A stretch of 64,000 nt of DNA, from the NCBI GenBank assembly GCA_013214575.1, contig JABSSD010000008.1, forward strand, positions 1-64,000. Direction: 5' to 3'. The translations under genes and the position numbers were made by a program. This document shows, one piece after another, positions 35,932-45,334 of the stretch. Origin of the DNA: Paracoccaceae bacterium (GTDB lineage: Bacteria > Pseudomonadota > Alphaproteobacteria > Rhodobacterales > Rhodobacteraceae). The notes beneath the pieces were generated by a model. It had not been told where the DNA came from. It ran no database searches and worked only from the letters and a program-made list of their open reading frames with translations. Positions within the stretch are counted from its first letter, which is position 1. Each line of letters starts with the position of its first letter.

Positions 35932-37512
35932 TTACCGCGCCGCCGCCAGTAGTGTGCGGGTGTATTGGTGCTGCGGATTGTCAAAGATATCTTCGGCAGA
36001 GCCCGCCTCGACGACATCGCCCTGCTTCATCACAATCACTTTGTGCGACATCGCCCGTATCACGTTCAGATCATGCGAGATGAACAGATAGGCCAGCCCG
36101 TAGCGGCGCTGTAAATCGCGCAGCAGGTCAACGATCTGCACCTGCACCGTCATATCCAGCGCCGAGGTCGGCTCGTCCAGAACCACCAGCTTGGGGCGCA
36201 GCACCATAGCCCGGGCAATGGCGATACGCTGGCGCTGACCGCCCGAGAATTCATGCGGATAGCGGTCCATCGCGGCCGGGTCCAACCCCACCTCATGCAT
36301 AACCTCAGCCACCAGATCACGCGGCGCGCGGTCCGGTTCGATCTTGTGGATCGCCACCCCTTCGGCGATGATCTGCGCACAGGTCATCCGGGGCGACAGC
36401 GACCCAAACGGATCCTGAAACACGATCTGCATATCCTTGCGCAGCCGTCGCAGTTCCCGGGTGGAATATTTGCGCAGGTCGTCACCGTGAAAGCTCACCC
36501 CGCCCTCGGAGGCGATCAACCGCATCACCGCCAGCGCCATTGTGGTCTTGCCAGAGCCGCTTTCGCCAACAATGCCCAGCGTCTCGCCTGCGCGCACCGC
36601 AATCGACGAGGGATTGACCGCCTTGATGTGACCAACGGTGCGTTTCAGCAATCCGCGCTGGATCGGGAACCAGACCTTCAGATCGTCGGTGCGGATCAGC
36701 TCGGCAGCGTTCTCGGGCACCGGAGCTGGACCCCCGGTCGGCTCAGCCGCCAGCAACATCTGGGTATAGGGGTGCTGCGGCGCGTCAAATATCTCAGCCG
36801 TGGGGCCGGCTTCGACGATCACGCCGTCTTTCATCACGCAGACCTTGTCGGCAATGCGGCGCACGATGTTCAGATCATGGGTGATGAACAACAGCCCCAT
36901 GCCCTCGCTGGTCTTCAGCTCTCCCAGCAGGTCGAGGATCTGCGCCTGAATGGTCACATCCAGTGCCGTTGTCGGCTCATCCGCGATCAGGATATCGGGT
37001 TTGTTGGCCAGCGCCATGGCGATCATGATGCGCTGCCGCTGACCGCCGGACAATTGATGCGGATAGGCGCCCAGACGCTCCTCGGCGTCGCGAATGCCCA
37101 CCTTGTTCAGCAGCTCCAGGATCAGCACCCGCGCCGCAGCCCCCGCCAGCCCCTGATGCAGCGCCAGCGATTCCGCCAGCTGCTTTTCAATGGTGTGCAA
37201 CGGGTTCAGCGAGGTCATCGGCTCCTGGAAGATAAAGCTGATATCGTTGCCGCGTACCTTCATCAGTTGCTGCGCATCAGCGCCGATCATTTCCTGACCG
37301 TCGTACAGAACTGACCCCTCGACCGTTGCGCTATCGCCCAGCAGCGACACCGTGGACAGTGCGGTGACCGATTTGCCCGAGCCGCTCTCGCCCACCAGCG
37401 CCACGGTTTCACCGCGATCCACGGTGAAAGACACGCCCTTTACCGCCATCGTGGTCTTACCGTCCTGACGAAAAGAAACACGCAGGTCGTTCACTTGCAA
37501 AAGCGCGCTCAT
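35932..37512 (-). CDS. Dipeptide/microcin C-type ABC transporter, dual ATPase (YejF-like)
   Basis: A 526-residue protein with two complete nucleotide-binding domains. Each has Walker A (GESGSGKSVTAL and GESGSGKTTMAL), signature LSGGQRQRIMIA or FSGGQRQRIAIA and Walker B (ILIADEPTTALD, LVVLDEPTSALD). This fused layout is usual for YejF. It energises import of peptides by the YejABE proteins. Its start overlaps the yejE-like stop by four bases. Confidence 0.93.
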   Translation of the reverse strand: MSALLQVNDLRVSFRQDGKTTMAVKGVSFTVDRGETVALVGESGSGKSVTALSTVSLLGDSATVEGSVLYDGQEMIGADAQQLMKVRGNDISFIFQEPMTSLNPLHTIEKQLAESLALHQGLAGAAARVLILELLNKVGIRDAEERLGAYPHQLSGGQRQRIMIAMALANKPDILIADEPTTALDVTIQAQILDLLGELKTSEGMGLLFITHDLNIVRRIADKVCVMKDGVIVEAGPTAEIFDAPQHPYTQMLLAAEPTGGPAPVPENAAELIRTDDLKVWFPIQRGLLKRTVGHIKAVNPSSIAVRAGETLGIVGESGSGKTTMALAVMRLIASEGGVSFHGDDLRKYSTRELRRLRKDMQIVFQDPFGSLSPRMTCAQIIAEGVAIHKIEPDRAPRDLVAEVMHEVGLDPAAMDRYPHEFSGGQRQRIAIARAMVLRPKLVVLDEPTSALDMTVQVQIVDLLRDLQRRYGLAYLFISHDLNVIRAMSHKVIVMKQGDVVEAGSAEDIFDNPQHQYTRTLLAAAR

Positions 37513-38615
37513 GAGAAGGTCTTTCGGGGGTCAAATGCATCCCGCAGGCCCTCAAAAATGAAGACCAGCAGCGACAGCATGATGGCAAAGGTAAAGAATG
37601 CGGTGAAGGCCAGCCAGGGGGCCTCGAGGTTCTGCTTGGCCTGCAGGGTCAGCTCTCCCAGCGACGGCGCCGAGGACGGCAACCCAAAGCCCAGAAAGTC
37701 GAGCCCGGCCAGCGTTCCGATGGTGCCGGTGACGATAAACGGCATGAATGTCAGGGTTGCCACCATCGCATTGGGCAGCATGTGGCGGAACATGATGGTC
37801 ACATTGCCCACCCCCAGCGCCTTAGCGGCACGGACATATTCCAGGTTGCGAGCGCGCAGGAATTCCGCCCGCACCACCCCCACCAGCCCGGTCCAGCCAA
37901 ACAGGATCATCAACCCGACCAACAGCCAGAAACTGCGGCCCAGAATAGCGAACAGGATGATGATCACATAGAGCTGCGGCGTGGCGCTCCAGATCTCGAT
38001 CACCCGCTGGAACACCAGATCGGTCCAGCCGCCAAAATAGCCCTGCACCGCTCCGGCCAGAATACCCAGCACCGAGGCCGCGCCAGTGACCATCAGGGTG
38101 AAAAGGATCGACAGTCGAAAGCCGTGGATCACCCGCGCCAGAACGTCGCGTTTGGTGTCGTCGGTGCCCAACCAGTTCTGCGCATTGGGCGGCAGCGGCG
38201 CTGCCCCGGGGCGGTCAACGGTGGTGTTATAGGAATAAGGGATCAGGGGCCACAGGGTCCAGCCCTGCGCAAACCCATCGGCCTGATAGCTGCCAGCATC
38301 AATGTCCGCGATGATCGCCTCAGGCTCATCAAAACAATCCTGTATCCCGCCCGACACAATCAGGCATTCAACCTCGGGGTCGCGGTAAATCGCCTCGGTC
38401 TGGAAATCACCCCCAAAGGCGGTTTCGGGATAGAAGTTGAACACCGGTGCAAAGATCTCGCCGCGATAGCTGACAAGGATCGGTTTGTCATTGGCGATGA
38501 ATTCGGCACAGAGCGTAATGCCAAACAGCACCGAGAAAAGGATCAGCGACCAGTAGGCGCGGTTGTTGCGCCGAAAGTTGCGCCAACGACGCTGGTTCAG
38601 TGGAGACATTGCCAT
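37509..38615 (-). CDS. ABC transporter permease (YejE-like)
   Basis: A 368-residue permease of the DppC type. It begins with a short cytoplasmic leader (LNQRRWRNFRRNNRAYWSL), has one helix, then a long periplasmic insert of about 100 residues, and then a BPD transport domain with the EAA-type loop AKALGVGNVTIMFRHMLPNA. The insert is typical of YejE. It pairs with the permease encoded just upstream with no gap. Confidence 0.92.
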   Translation of the reverse strand: MAMSPLNQRRWRNFRRNNRAYWSLILFSVLFGITLCAEFIANDKPILVSYRGEIFAPVFNFYPETAFGGDFQTEAIYRDPEVECLIVSGGIQDCFDEPEAIIADIDAGSYQADGFAQGWTLWPLIPYSYNTTVDRPGAAPLPPNAQNWLGTDDTKRDVLARVIHGFRLSILFTLMVTGAASVLGILAGAVQGYFGGWTDLVFQRVIEIWSATPQLYVIIILFAILGRSFWLLVGLMILFGWTGLVGVVRAEFLRARNLEYVRAAKALGVGNVTIMFRHMLPNAMVATLTFMPFIVTGTIGTLAGLDFLGFGLPSSAPSLGELTLQAKQNLEAPWLAFTAFFTFAIMLSLLVFIFEGLRDAFDPRKTFS

Positions 38616-39701
38616 TTAGCCCTCCCGCTTCTCGAAATCGATGCGCGGGTCAACCAGCACATACATCAGGTCGGAAATGATCCCGACCACCAGGCTCATC
38701 AAGCCAAACACAAACAGGGTGCCAAAGATCACCGGGTAGTCGCGTGCCACTGCCGCCTCGAATCCCATACGCCCCAAGCCATCAAGCGAGAATATGGTCT
38801 CGATGATCAGCGACCCCGAGAAGAACACACCAATGAACACCGCCGGAAAGCCGGCAATCACGATCAGCATCGCATTGCGGAATACATGGCCATAGAGCAC
38901 CCCGGATTCAGACAGCCCCTTGGCGCGGGCGGTGATCACATATTGCTTCTTGATCTCATCCAGAAACGAGTTCTTGGTCAGCAGCGTCATGGTGGCAAAG
39001 GCGGCGATGGTCGAGGCCAGCACCGGCAGTGCGATATGCCAGGCATAATCGGTGACTTTGCCAACCAGGCTGAGCTGCTCCCAGTTGTCCGAGGTCAACC
39101 CGCGCAGTGGAAACACCTGCCAGTAGGAACCGCCGGCAAACAGCACCAGCAGCAGGATGGCAAACAGGAATCCAGGGATCGAATAGGCGGCAATGATCAT
39201 GCCACTGGTCCAGGTGTCAAACCGGCTGCCATCGCGGATCGCCTTGCGGATGCCCAGCGGGATCGACACCAGATAGGCAATGATCGTCGACCACAGACCC
39301 AGCGAGATCGACACCGGCATTTTCTCCATCACCAGCTCCAGCACGCTGATTTTACGAAAATAGCTCTCGCCGAAATCCAACCGGGCGTAGTTTCCCAGCA
39401 TGATAAAGAACCGCTGCAACGGTGGCTTGTCGAGGCCAAACTGCTCCTCCAGCTCTTTGATGAACTCGTCCGGCAACCCGCGCGACCCGACATAGCGGTC
39501 ATTGCCGCTGTCGCGCATTGTTTCCACGTCCGAGCCACCACCGGCAAAGCCCTCGAACACATCGCCGCCGCCCTGCATCTCGGCGATGATCTGCTCCACC
39601 GGGCCACCGGGGACAAATTGCACCAGGGCAAAGTTGATCACCATGATGCCCAGCAAGGTGGGGATGATCAGCAAAAACCGGCGAAGTATATAGGCAGCCA
39701 T
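38616..39701 (-). CDS. ABC transporter permease (YejB-like)
   Basis: A 361-residue permease of the DppB type starting [20 protein letters not shown]. After the first helix comes a long periplasmic part with [20 protein letters not shown], then the helices with the cytoplasmic loop [20 protein letters not shown]. The YejB identity rests on the operon and on the extended insert. It adjoins the yejE-like gene without a gap. Confidence 0.92.
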   Translation of the reverse strand: MAAYILRRFLLIIPTLLGIMVINFALVQFVPGGPVEQIIAEMQGGGDVFEGFAGGGSDVETMRDSGNDRYVGSRGLPDEFIKELEEQFGLDKPPLQRFFIMLGNYARLDFGESYFRKISVLELVMEKMPVSISLGLWSTIIAYLVSIPLGIRKAIRDGSRFDTWTSGMIIAAYSIPGFLFAILLLVLFAGGSYWQVFPLRGLTSDNWEQLSLVGKVTDYAWHIALPVLASTIAAFATMTLLTKNSFLDEIKKQYVITARAKGLSESGVLYGHVFRNAMLIVIAGFPAVFIGVFFSGSLIIETIFSLDGLGRMGFEAAVARDYPVIFGTLFVFGLMSLVVGIISDLMYVLVDPRIDFEKREG

Positions 39702-39710
39702 CTCCGCCGC

Positions 39711-41624
39711 CTACCGCAAGGCGCCGGCAGAGATCAGCGCTGCGGCGCGATCCCCGTCGATCCACCACAGGTCGTCAAAGCCCAGCGCAAAGGGTGGCAG
39801 ATTGTCGGGGAATTTATACATGTCCCAATAGGCCACCCAGTATTTGCCCAGGTACCAGGTCGGCACCATGATCCGTTTCGACAGCAACACCCGGTCCAGT
39901 GCCCGCGCATTGGCCTGCAATTCTTCGGTGGTTGTGGCGGCAACGATATTGTCGATCAGCGGTTCGATATCGGCTCCATGCACGCCGGTCGGGTTGAACA
40001 GTGAATAAGAGGCTTCGTCCTCGCCATACATCTGGTACAACCCGGTCGAGGGCTGCAGAGAGCTGCGATAGCCCGCCACCATCAGGTCAAAATCCCGGTC
40101 GCGCCGCCGCGCAGTGAATTGCGCATTGTCGATCCGGTTATAATGGGCGTCGATGCCCATGATCACCAGGTTATCGACATAGGGCTGAATGATCCGGTCC
40201 AGCGTTGGCTGGTCTGACAGGAATTCAACCCTCAGGGTCTCCCCTGCGGCATTGCGTCGGATGCCATCATCGCCAACCGCCCAGCCCGCCGCGTCCAGCA
40301 GCGTCATCGCCTTGCGCAGATTGCGGCGATCATTTTGCCGTTTGGCGCTAGAGTCATGCGCGGCGATGGCTTCACTGGTCAGGATCTCCGGGTCCAGCGC
40401 ATCACCCAGGCTTTGCAGGATTTCCAGCTCACGCCCCTGGGGCAGGCCTGTCGCTTGCATGGCAGTGCCCTGCCAGAAGGAATGGCGCTGCTGGAACAAG
40501 CCATATTGCAGGCTCTCGTTGGTCCATTCAAAATTATATCCCAACTGCAGCGCCGCGCGCACCCGAATATCGCGAAACTGGGGTCGGTCCAGATTGAACA
40601 CAAAGCCACTGGCGCCCGGCGGGTTGCCGTCAACGAAATCACCCTTGATCACATTGCCCGCGTGCAGCGCCGGAAAATCATAAGCGGTGGCCCAGTTTTT
40701 GGAGTTGTTTTCCTGGCGCAGGGTGAAAGCACCGGATTTAAACCCCTCCATCGCGGCGACGGAGTCGGTGAAATACTCAATGCGGATACGATCGTAGTTG
40801 TGGCGGCCAATGTTCACATTGACCTTGTCGCCCCAGTAGTTCGGGTTGCGCTTGTAGACCACCCGCCGGTTGATGTCGTAGCTCTCCAGCATATAGGGGC
40901 CAGAGCCAATGCCCGGATCCAGACGCGGCTCATCCAAGCGACGGTTTTCAGGATCGGCCTCAAACCAGGCCTTGGAGAAAATCGGCGTGCCGCCAACCTG
41001 GCTGATCATCCCACGTCGCGGAAAATCGGGGGAAAAATAGAATTTGACCCGGTGCGGGCTCAGCGCTTCAGCCTTGGGGATCATCTTGCGGACAAATTCG
41101 GCATAAGATTTCAGCCCCTGATCCAGCAGGATATTATGGGAAAACACCACATCATCGGCGGTGACAGGCGAGCCATCCGAAAACACCGCCTCGGGGCGCA
41201 TGTTGAAGATCACCCAGTCCTGGCTTTCCGGATACTCAAGGCTTTCCGCCACCAGCCCATAGGCTGACCCCGGCTCATCATAGGAGGAGATCAGCAAGGA
41301 TTCAAAATGCTCGGTCGAGCGCGCCGCGCCGCGCCCCTTGCGGGTATAGGGATTGAAACTGTCAAAGGTCCCCTGGGCGCCATAAGACAGCTCGCCGCCA
41401 CGGGGCGCATCCGGGTTCACATAGTCAAAATGAGCGAATCCCGCCGGGTATTTCAAATCGCCAAACTCAGAAAACCCGTGGCTGGTGATGATATTTTCCT
41501 CAGCCCGCAGCAGGCTGGTGAAGCCCAGCATCAAAATCAGCCCCATTGCCAACACGCCGAGGGAATTTTGCCCCATCTTGCGATCCATCACGCGGGTATC
41601 TGCGACGCTGCGAGGTTTGCTCAT
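39711..41624 (-). CDS. Extracellular solute-binding protein, family 5 (YejA-like)
   Basis: A periplasmic peptide-binding protein of about 637 residues. A signal segment (SLGVLAMGLILMLGFTSLLRAEE) follows a longish basic front. GFSEFGDLKYPAGFAHFDYV and PDAPRGGELSY are typical of the YejA subgroup of SBP family 5. The ATG at 41624 has GGAAGGA seven bases upstream, so the start at 41651 is rejected. It is first in the yejABEF-type operon and presumably captures peptides or peptidoglycan fragments. Confidence 0.9.
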   Translation of the reverse strand: MSKPRSVADTRVMDRKMGQNSLGVLAMGLILMLGFTSLLRAEENIITSHGFSEFGDLKYPAGFAHFDYVNPDAPRGGELSYGAQGTFDSFNPYTRKGRGAARSTEHFESLLISSYDEPGSAYGLVAESLEYPESQDWVIFNMRPEAVFSDGSPVTADDVVFSHNILLDQGLKSYAEFVRKMIPKAEALSPHRVKFYFSPDFPRRGMISQVGGTPIFSKAWFEADPENRRLDEPRLDPGIGSGPYMLESYDINRRVVYKRNPNYWGDKVNVNIGRHNYDRIRIEYFTDSVAAMEGFKSGAFTLRQENNSKNWATAYDFPALHAGNVIKGDFVDGNPPGASGFVFNLDRPQFRDIRVRAALQLGYNFEWTNESLQYGLFQQRHSFWQGTAMQATGLPQGRELEILQSLGDALDPEILTSEAIAAHDSSAKRQNDRRNLRKAMTLLDAAGWAVGDDGIRRNAAGETLRVEFLSDQPTLDRIIQPYVDNLVIMGIDAHYNRIDNAQFTARRRDRDFDLMVAGYRSSLQPSTGLYQMYGEDEASYSLFNPTGVHGADIEPLIDNIVAATTTEELQANARALDRVLLSKRIMVPTWYLGKYWVAYWDMYKFPDNLPPFALGFDDLWWIDGDRAAALISAGALR

Positions 41625-41651
41625 CTGCCAATCCTTCCATGCCTGACCCAC

Positions 41652-41903
41652 ATTCGATCAGGCTTGCCTCTCCAAGCTAATGGCCCAGAGTAGTAACATT
41701 CAAGTTGAGATTCCGTGATTTATGCGCACGTTGGTCGCATTTAATCATTCAATACCCCCTTCGGTGCTCAAAATTGAATGGTATCAAATCCAAGCCGGAC
41801 CCCGCGCAGCACATTATTGCGTGGCAACTGAGCGCCTCAAACAAAGCGCCCAATTCAGGAGCTGTTTTGCGCAGCTATTGCAGCGCGACAGCTTCTCTAA
41901 CAA
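41652..41903. other. Intergenic region upstream of the yejA-like gene
   Basis: No gene is evident. The stretch should hold the promoter of the yejABEF-type operon. A TAGTAAC-rich, AT-richer segment lies at 41690-41770. The small ORFs here have no ribosome sites and read into the terminator. Confidence 0.35.
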
Positions 41904-41934
41904 AAAAGGCCGCTGCACCCGGCAGCGGCCTTTT
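41904..41934 (-). terminator. Rho-independent terminator of the cytochrome c gene
   Basis: AAAAGGCCGCTG (41904-41915) pairs with CAGCGGCCTTTT (41923-41934), and on the minus strand the stem is followed by a run of six T. It lies 20 bases after the cytochrome c stop. Confidence 0.92.
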
Positions 41935-41954
41935 CATTTAGCACGATATCCGGA

Positions 41955-42461
41955 TCAACCGTCCAGGCTATCCAGATAGGCAATCAGGTTCACCCGGTCG
42001 CCCTGTTTCTTCAGGCCCGAGAATCCCATGGAGGTTCCAGGAACGACGCTCTTTGGCTTGGCCAGGAATTCGTCCAGGCGCTCACGCGTCCACTCGCCAC
42101 CAAAGGCAGACATCGCCGCCGAGTATCCACCAAAGCCATCGGCGGAACCCACCGCACGGCCAACCACACCATAAAGATACGGGCCGGTGGAATTTTTTCC
42201 GTCTTCCAGCTTATGACAGGCGGAACATTTCTTAAAGACTTTGGCCCCTTTGCCAAGGTCAGCCGCGGCCATCAGCTCGTCAAAGCTTACCTCGGCCACA
42301 TCTACCGGCTCATCGGCCTCTGCCACTTCGATCACATAAGACGCCTCACCATGGGCCTCCATGTGATAAATGCTTTCTGCTGCCCATTTGCCCAAAAGGA
42401 GTACCAGCAACGTGCCGCACAATGCTGCGGACGCTTTGGTAATGGTCATTGTGTCAAACAT
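41955..42461 (-). CDS. Membrane-anchored cytochrome c (CycM/cytochrome cy-like)
   Basis: A 168-residue class I cytochrome c. The N-terminus has an uncleaved-looking hydrophobic segment (ASAALCGTLLVLLLGKWAAE), then an acidic linker of about 35 residues, then heme site KCSACH, and the distal methionine in GTSMGFSGL. This layout is that of cytochrome cy, which is tethered to the membrane and links the bc1 complex to cbb3 or aa3 oxidase. Start codon choice at 42461 is normal. Divergent from pheA. Confidence 0.9.
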   Translation of the reverse strand: MFDTMTITKASAALCGTLLVLLLGKWAAESIYHMEAHGEASYVIEVAEADEPVDVAEVSFDELMAAADLGKGAKVFKKCSACHKLEDGKNSTGPYLYGVVGRAVGSADGFGGYSAAMSAFGGEWTRERLDEFLAKPKSVVPGTSMGFSGLKKQGDRVNLIAYLDSLDG

Positions 42462-42580
42462 GGTTGCGCTTCCATTTCATATAACTGAAGCGGTGTCTAA
42501 GGCTTCCCCTGCCAACTGGCAAGGTATAGACACTGCGGTGAAATGCCCATTATCAGATCTTTTGCACGGAATTTGCACAA

Positions 42581-43414
42581 ATGACCGGGAAAATTGCCAT
42601 CCAGGGAGAGCTCGGCTCTTACAGTCACGAGGCCTGTCGCAATGCGCGACCCGGGTTGGAGGTGCTCCCCTGCCGCACCTTTGAAGACGCCATCAAGGCG
42701 GTGCGCAACGGCACCGCGCAACAGGCGATGTTACCGGTGGAGAATTCAACCTATGGCCGGGTTGCTGACATCCATCGATTACTGCCCCACAGCGGGCTGC
42801 ATATCGTCGACGAGGCCTTTGTGCGGGTTCACATCAATCTGCTGGCCGTGCCCGGTGCTACACTGGACGACATTCAGCAGGCCCATTCACATCTGGTGCT
42901 GCTGCCGCAATGTGCCAGCTTTTTGAGTGAACATAAAATTCGCGGCCGGGTCAGCCCCGACAACGCCCGCGCCGCCCGCGAGGTTGCCGAACGCGGCGAC
43001 ATCCAGCACGCTGCCCTGGCCAGTGAATTGGCCGGCGAGATCTATGGCTTGGATGTCCTGGCCCGCCATATCGAAGACGACGGCAATAACACCACCCGCT
43101 TTGTGATCATGTCCCCCGAGCTCAACACCACCCGGCGTGGCGCCCATGGCATGATCACCAGCTTTGTGTTCCAGGTCCGCAACATCCCGGCAGCGCTGTA
43201 CAAGGCGATGGGCGGCTTTGCGACCAATGGCGTCAACATGACCAAACTGGAAAGCTATATGGTCGACGGCTCGTTCACCGCGACTCAGTTTTACGCCGAT
43301 ATCGACGGCCACCCGGACGACGCAAACGTCAAACTGGCGCTGGATGAACTGGCCTACTTTACCACCAATATCGAAATCCTTGGTGTCTTTCCGGCCGATA
43401 ACGGCAGGTTCTGA
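42581..43414 (+). CDS. pheA: Prephenate dehydratase
   Basis: A 277-residue monofunctional enzyme that turns prephenate into phenylpyruvate for phenylalanine synthesis. The catalytic part has IAIQGELGSYSHEA, LPVENSTYGRV and NNTTRFVIM, with the threonine needed for decarboxylation. The C-terminal ACT domain (GVNMTKLESYMVDGSF) binds phenylalanine for feedback control. No chorismate mutase domain is present. It ends just before a REP pair. Confidence 0.94.
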   Translation: MTGKIAIQGELGSYSHEACRNARPGLEVLPCRTFEDAIKAVRNGTAQQAMLPVENSTYGRVADIHRLLPHSGLHIVDEAFVRVHINLLAVPGATLDDIQQAHSHLVLLPQCASFLSEHKIRGRVSPDNARAAREVAERGDIQHAALASELAGEIYGLDVLARHIEDDGNNTTRFVIMSPELNTTRRGAHGMITSFVFQVRNIPAALYKAMGGFATNGVNMTKLESYMVDGSFTATQFYADIDGHPDDANVKLALDELAYFTTNIEILGVFPADNGRF

Positions 43415-43420
43415 CCCTCC

Positions 43421-43508
43421 ACTGACAGCGTAGGGTGCGTGCTTGCACGCACCTTCAGTCGGCCTCTGCGCCCACGGTGCGTGCCAGCACACGCCCTACG
43501 CTGTCAGT
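43421..43508. repeat. Inverted pair of REP hairpins (BIME-like) between pheA and an SRPBCC gene
   Basis: Two REP units face each other. The left one has stem GGTGCGTGC-TT-GCACGCACC (43434-43453), the right one GGTGCGTG-CCAG with a slightly decayed second arm (43476-43495). Their outer arms ACTGACAGCGTAGGG (43421-43435) and CCCTACGCTGTCAGT (43494-43508) are perfect complements. The whole can thus fold as one long stem. It starts seven bases after the pheA stop and ends seven bases from the stop of the convergent gene. Confidence 0.85.
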
Positions 43509-43514
43509 CGCCAG

Positions 43515-43973
43515 TCAGACCAGCCGCTCCTCGGTCAGTTTGGCAAAATCGGCAACCCGCTCCTTAAATCGTTTGGTCAGCTTGCTCTTGGCCAGCTTCA
43601 ACGACTGCACCAACAGCCTGCCGGACAGGGTTTTGGGAGACAAATCCAGCGTCACCACCATCCGGGTGCGGCGCGGCGACAGCGGCATCAGCTCGATATC
43701 CAAACCACCCTCAACACCGCCACCGTCCGCCGACAGGCGCAGTCTGGTCACCGGCTCGTAGTCGCTCAAAATCAAATGCATATCGCGAGACCTGCCGCGA
43801 AAGGAAAACTGCACATCCCAGGCCAGGCCGCTGGCAGGGGCCGCGACATCCCCCATTCTGTGCACCTCTACACCGCGACGGATGGCCGAGCGCTCAAAAC
43901 TCTCGAATTCGCTAACAACCAAGAAAACCTCGGCAATTGGGGCTTCAATATCTTCTTTGCTGACAAACTTCAT
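43515..43973 (-). CDS. SRPBCC family protein, unknown ligand
   Basis: A 152-residue START-like protein beginning MKFVSKEDIEAPIAEVFLVV, with AASGLAWDVQFSFRGRSRDM in the centre written here only in part (GLAWDVQFSFRGR). Such proteins bind hydrophobic ligands in the cytoplasm. Its C-terminal 35 residues are a basic helix (LVQSLKLAKSKLTKRFKERV). The ligand is unknown. It lies 43 bases downstream of nudC in the same direction and may share its transcript. Confidence 0.75.
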   Translation of the reverse strand: MKFVSKEDIEAPIAEVFLVVSEFESFERSAIRRGVEVHRMGDVAAPASGLAWDVQFSFRGRSRDMHLILSDYEPVTRLRLSADGGGVEGGLDIELMPLSPRRTRMVVTLDLSPKTLSGRLLVQSLKLAKSKLTKRFKERVADFAKLTEERLV

Positions 43974-44033
43974 TTTATCCCCATCAAGCACTTCGCCACA
44001 CTGGCACCATCAGATGCGACACTATTACTCGCT

Positions 44034-45017
44034 TCAATCCAGCGTATCCGCAAGCCAGTTCTGCAATAAGAAATGCGCAATTGAACCTTTCCGGGCGGGC
44101 CTGATGCCCGGATGATCGCCCGCAAACATCGTCATCATATCCGCTCGGCTGACCCATAATGCGTCTTCGATCTCGCTGTGGTCAATAGTCAGCTCGCGCC
44201 CCAGTGCAATCCCGGCGCAGCCAAACATCAGCGACATCGGAAAAGGCCAGGGCTGGCTGGATAGATAGGTCACGGCACCGACCTTCACTCCGGCCTCTTC
44301 CAGCACTTCGCGGCGCACTGCGGCCTCCAGCGTTTCGCCCGGCTCGACAAACCCAGCCAGCAGGGAATACATGCCCTCGGGCCACCCCGGTGAGCGCCCA
44401 AGCAGAACCGCATCACCATGGGTGATCAACATGATCACCACCGGATCGGTGCGCGGGAAATGGGCGGTGTTGCAGGCGGCGCAATTGCGCTGCCATCCGG
44501 CCTGCGCCACCTGACTGGGCTGACCACAGCAGGCACAGAACTGATGGCTTTTGTGCCAGGACAGCACCGCATTGGCGGTGGCCGCCAGCTCGGCCTCCAG
44601 TGGGGACAGAAAGGCCATCATCCTGCGCAATTCAGTGAACACATGCCCGGTCGGCAAATCCGGGTGCTGCTGCTCGCTGGCATCGGCAAAACTGGCCAGC
44701 ATAGCCGGGTCCAGTGCATCCGGCTGCCAGCTGCTGATGTCGCAAGCAAACTGCGGCGCCCCGGTTGGTGCCAGGCCCAGGAATATGCAGTTCTCGCGAT
44801 GGGCCGCCGCCAGCGGGTGGTCCGGCCTGATCATAACCAGTTGATCCGGCGACGATCCACGACCGCTACGCGTGGACAATGGCTTGCCCTGCCAGACCAG
44901 CAGAACCGCAGCTGCCGGATCAGCCCAGGCCGCCGCCAGAGCGCCTGTATCACCACGCAGATGCGCAGCCCGGTCCAGCCCGCCACCGCCAAAAGTCACC
45001 TGTTCTGCTCGCTTCAC
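44034..45017 (-). CDS. nudC: NAD+ diphosphatase NudC
   Basis: A 327-residue Nudix hydrolase that splits NADH and removes NAD caps from RNA. It has a zinc ribbon (CACCGQPS and CAAC), the Nudix box GFVEPGETLEAAVRREVLEE and the NudC-specific SQPWPFPMSLM. The start is a GTG at 45017 preceded by AAGGA at seven bases. The first 120 residues form the N-terminal domain typical of NudC. Confidence 0.93.
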   Translation of the reverse strand: MKRAEQVTFGGGGLDRAAHLRGDTGALAAAWADPAAAVLLVWQGKPLSTRSGRGSSPDQLVMIRPDHPLAAAHRENCIFLGLAPTGAPQFACDISSWQPDALDPAMLASFADASEQQHPDLPTGHVFTELRRMMAFLSPLEAELAATANAVLSWHKSHQFCACCGQPSQVAQAGWQRNCAACNTAHFPRTDPVVIMLITHGDAVLLGRSPGWPEGMYSLLAGFVEPGETLEAAVRREVLEEAGVKVGAVTYLSSQPWPFPMSLMFGCAGIALGRELTIDHSEIEDALWVSRADMMTMFAGDHPGIRPARKGSIAHFLLQNWLADTLD

Positions 45018-45334
45018 ACTACGTTCCTTGTTTTGCGCCTAAACTCTGCCGCGCCCATAAATGACCGGCCAGCCTCAAAATCGCATCACCTTCATTTTTT
45101 GCAAGCAACTATCGCCGCCGCATCTTGCAGGCCAGTCCTTGGACTGCCACACATACAACTCCAAGCCCGAGGCTCAGGGGCTTGAACAGGGGGTCACCGC
45201 ATCGACCTCATGGTTAAATATGTATGTAAATATGACTGGGCACAGGCCCCAATCACTGGTTTCAGAACACCCAAGAAAACCGCTCAGAAAAGCGCGGCAG
45301 TGACAAGACAGGCGTCGAACGCATCGAACACGGC
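45018..45334. other. 317-base intergenic region, no gene recognised
   Basis: The divergent promoters of nudC and the phosphoesterase gene should lie here. A 14-base palindrome CAGTCC-TT-GGACTG (45133-45146) is the only clear element and could be an operator. The region from 45205 to 45240 is AT-rich. The ORF at 45061 has no recognisable protein and no ribosome site. Confidence 0.4.

Noticed and set aside
37782-40004. 740-residue open frame on the plus strand
   Set aside because: Shadow of the yejE-, yejB- and yejA-like genes, with low-complexity His/Gln/Arg composition and no domain.
45061-45303. 80-residue ORF between nudC and the CpdB-like gene
   Set aside because: No ribosome site, no family resemblance, and it lies where divergent promoters are expected.
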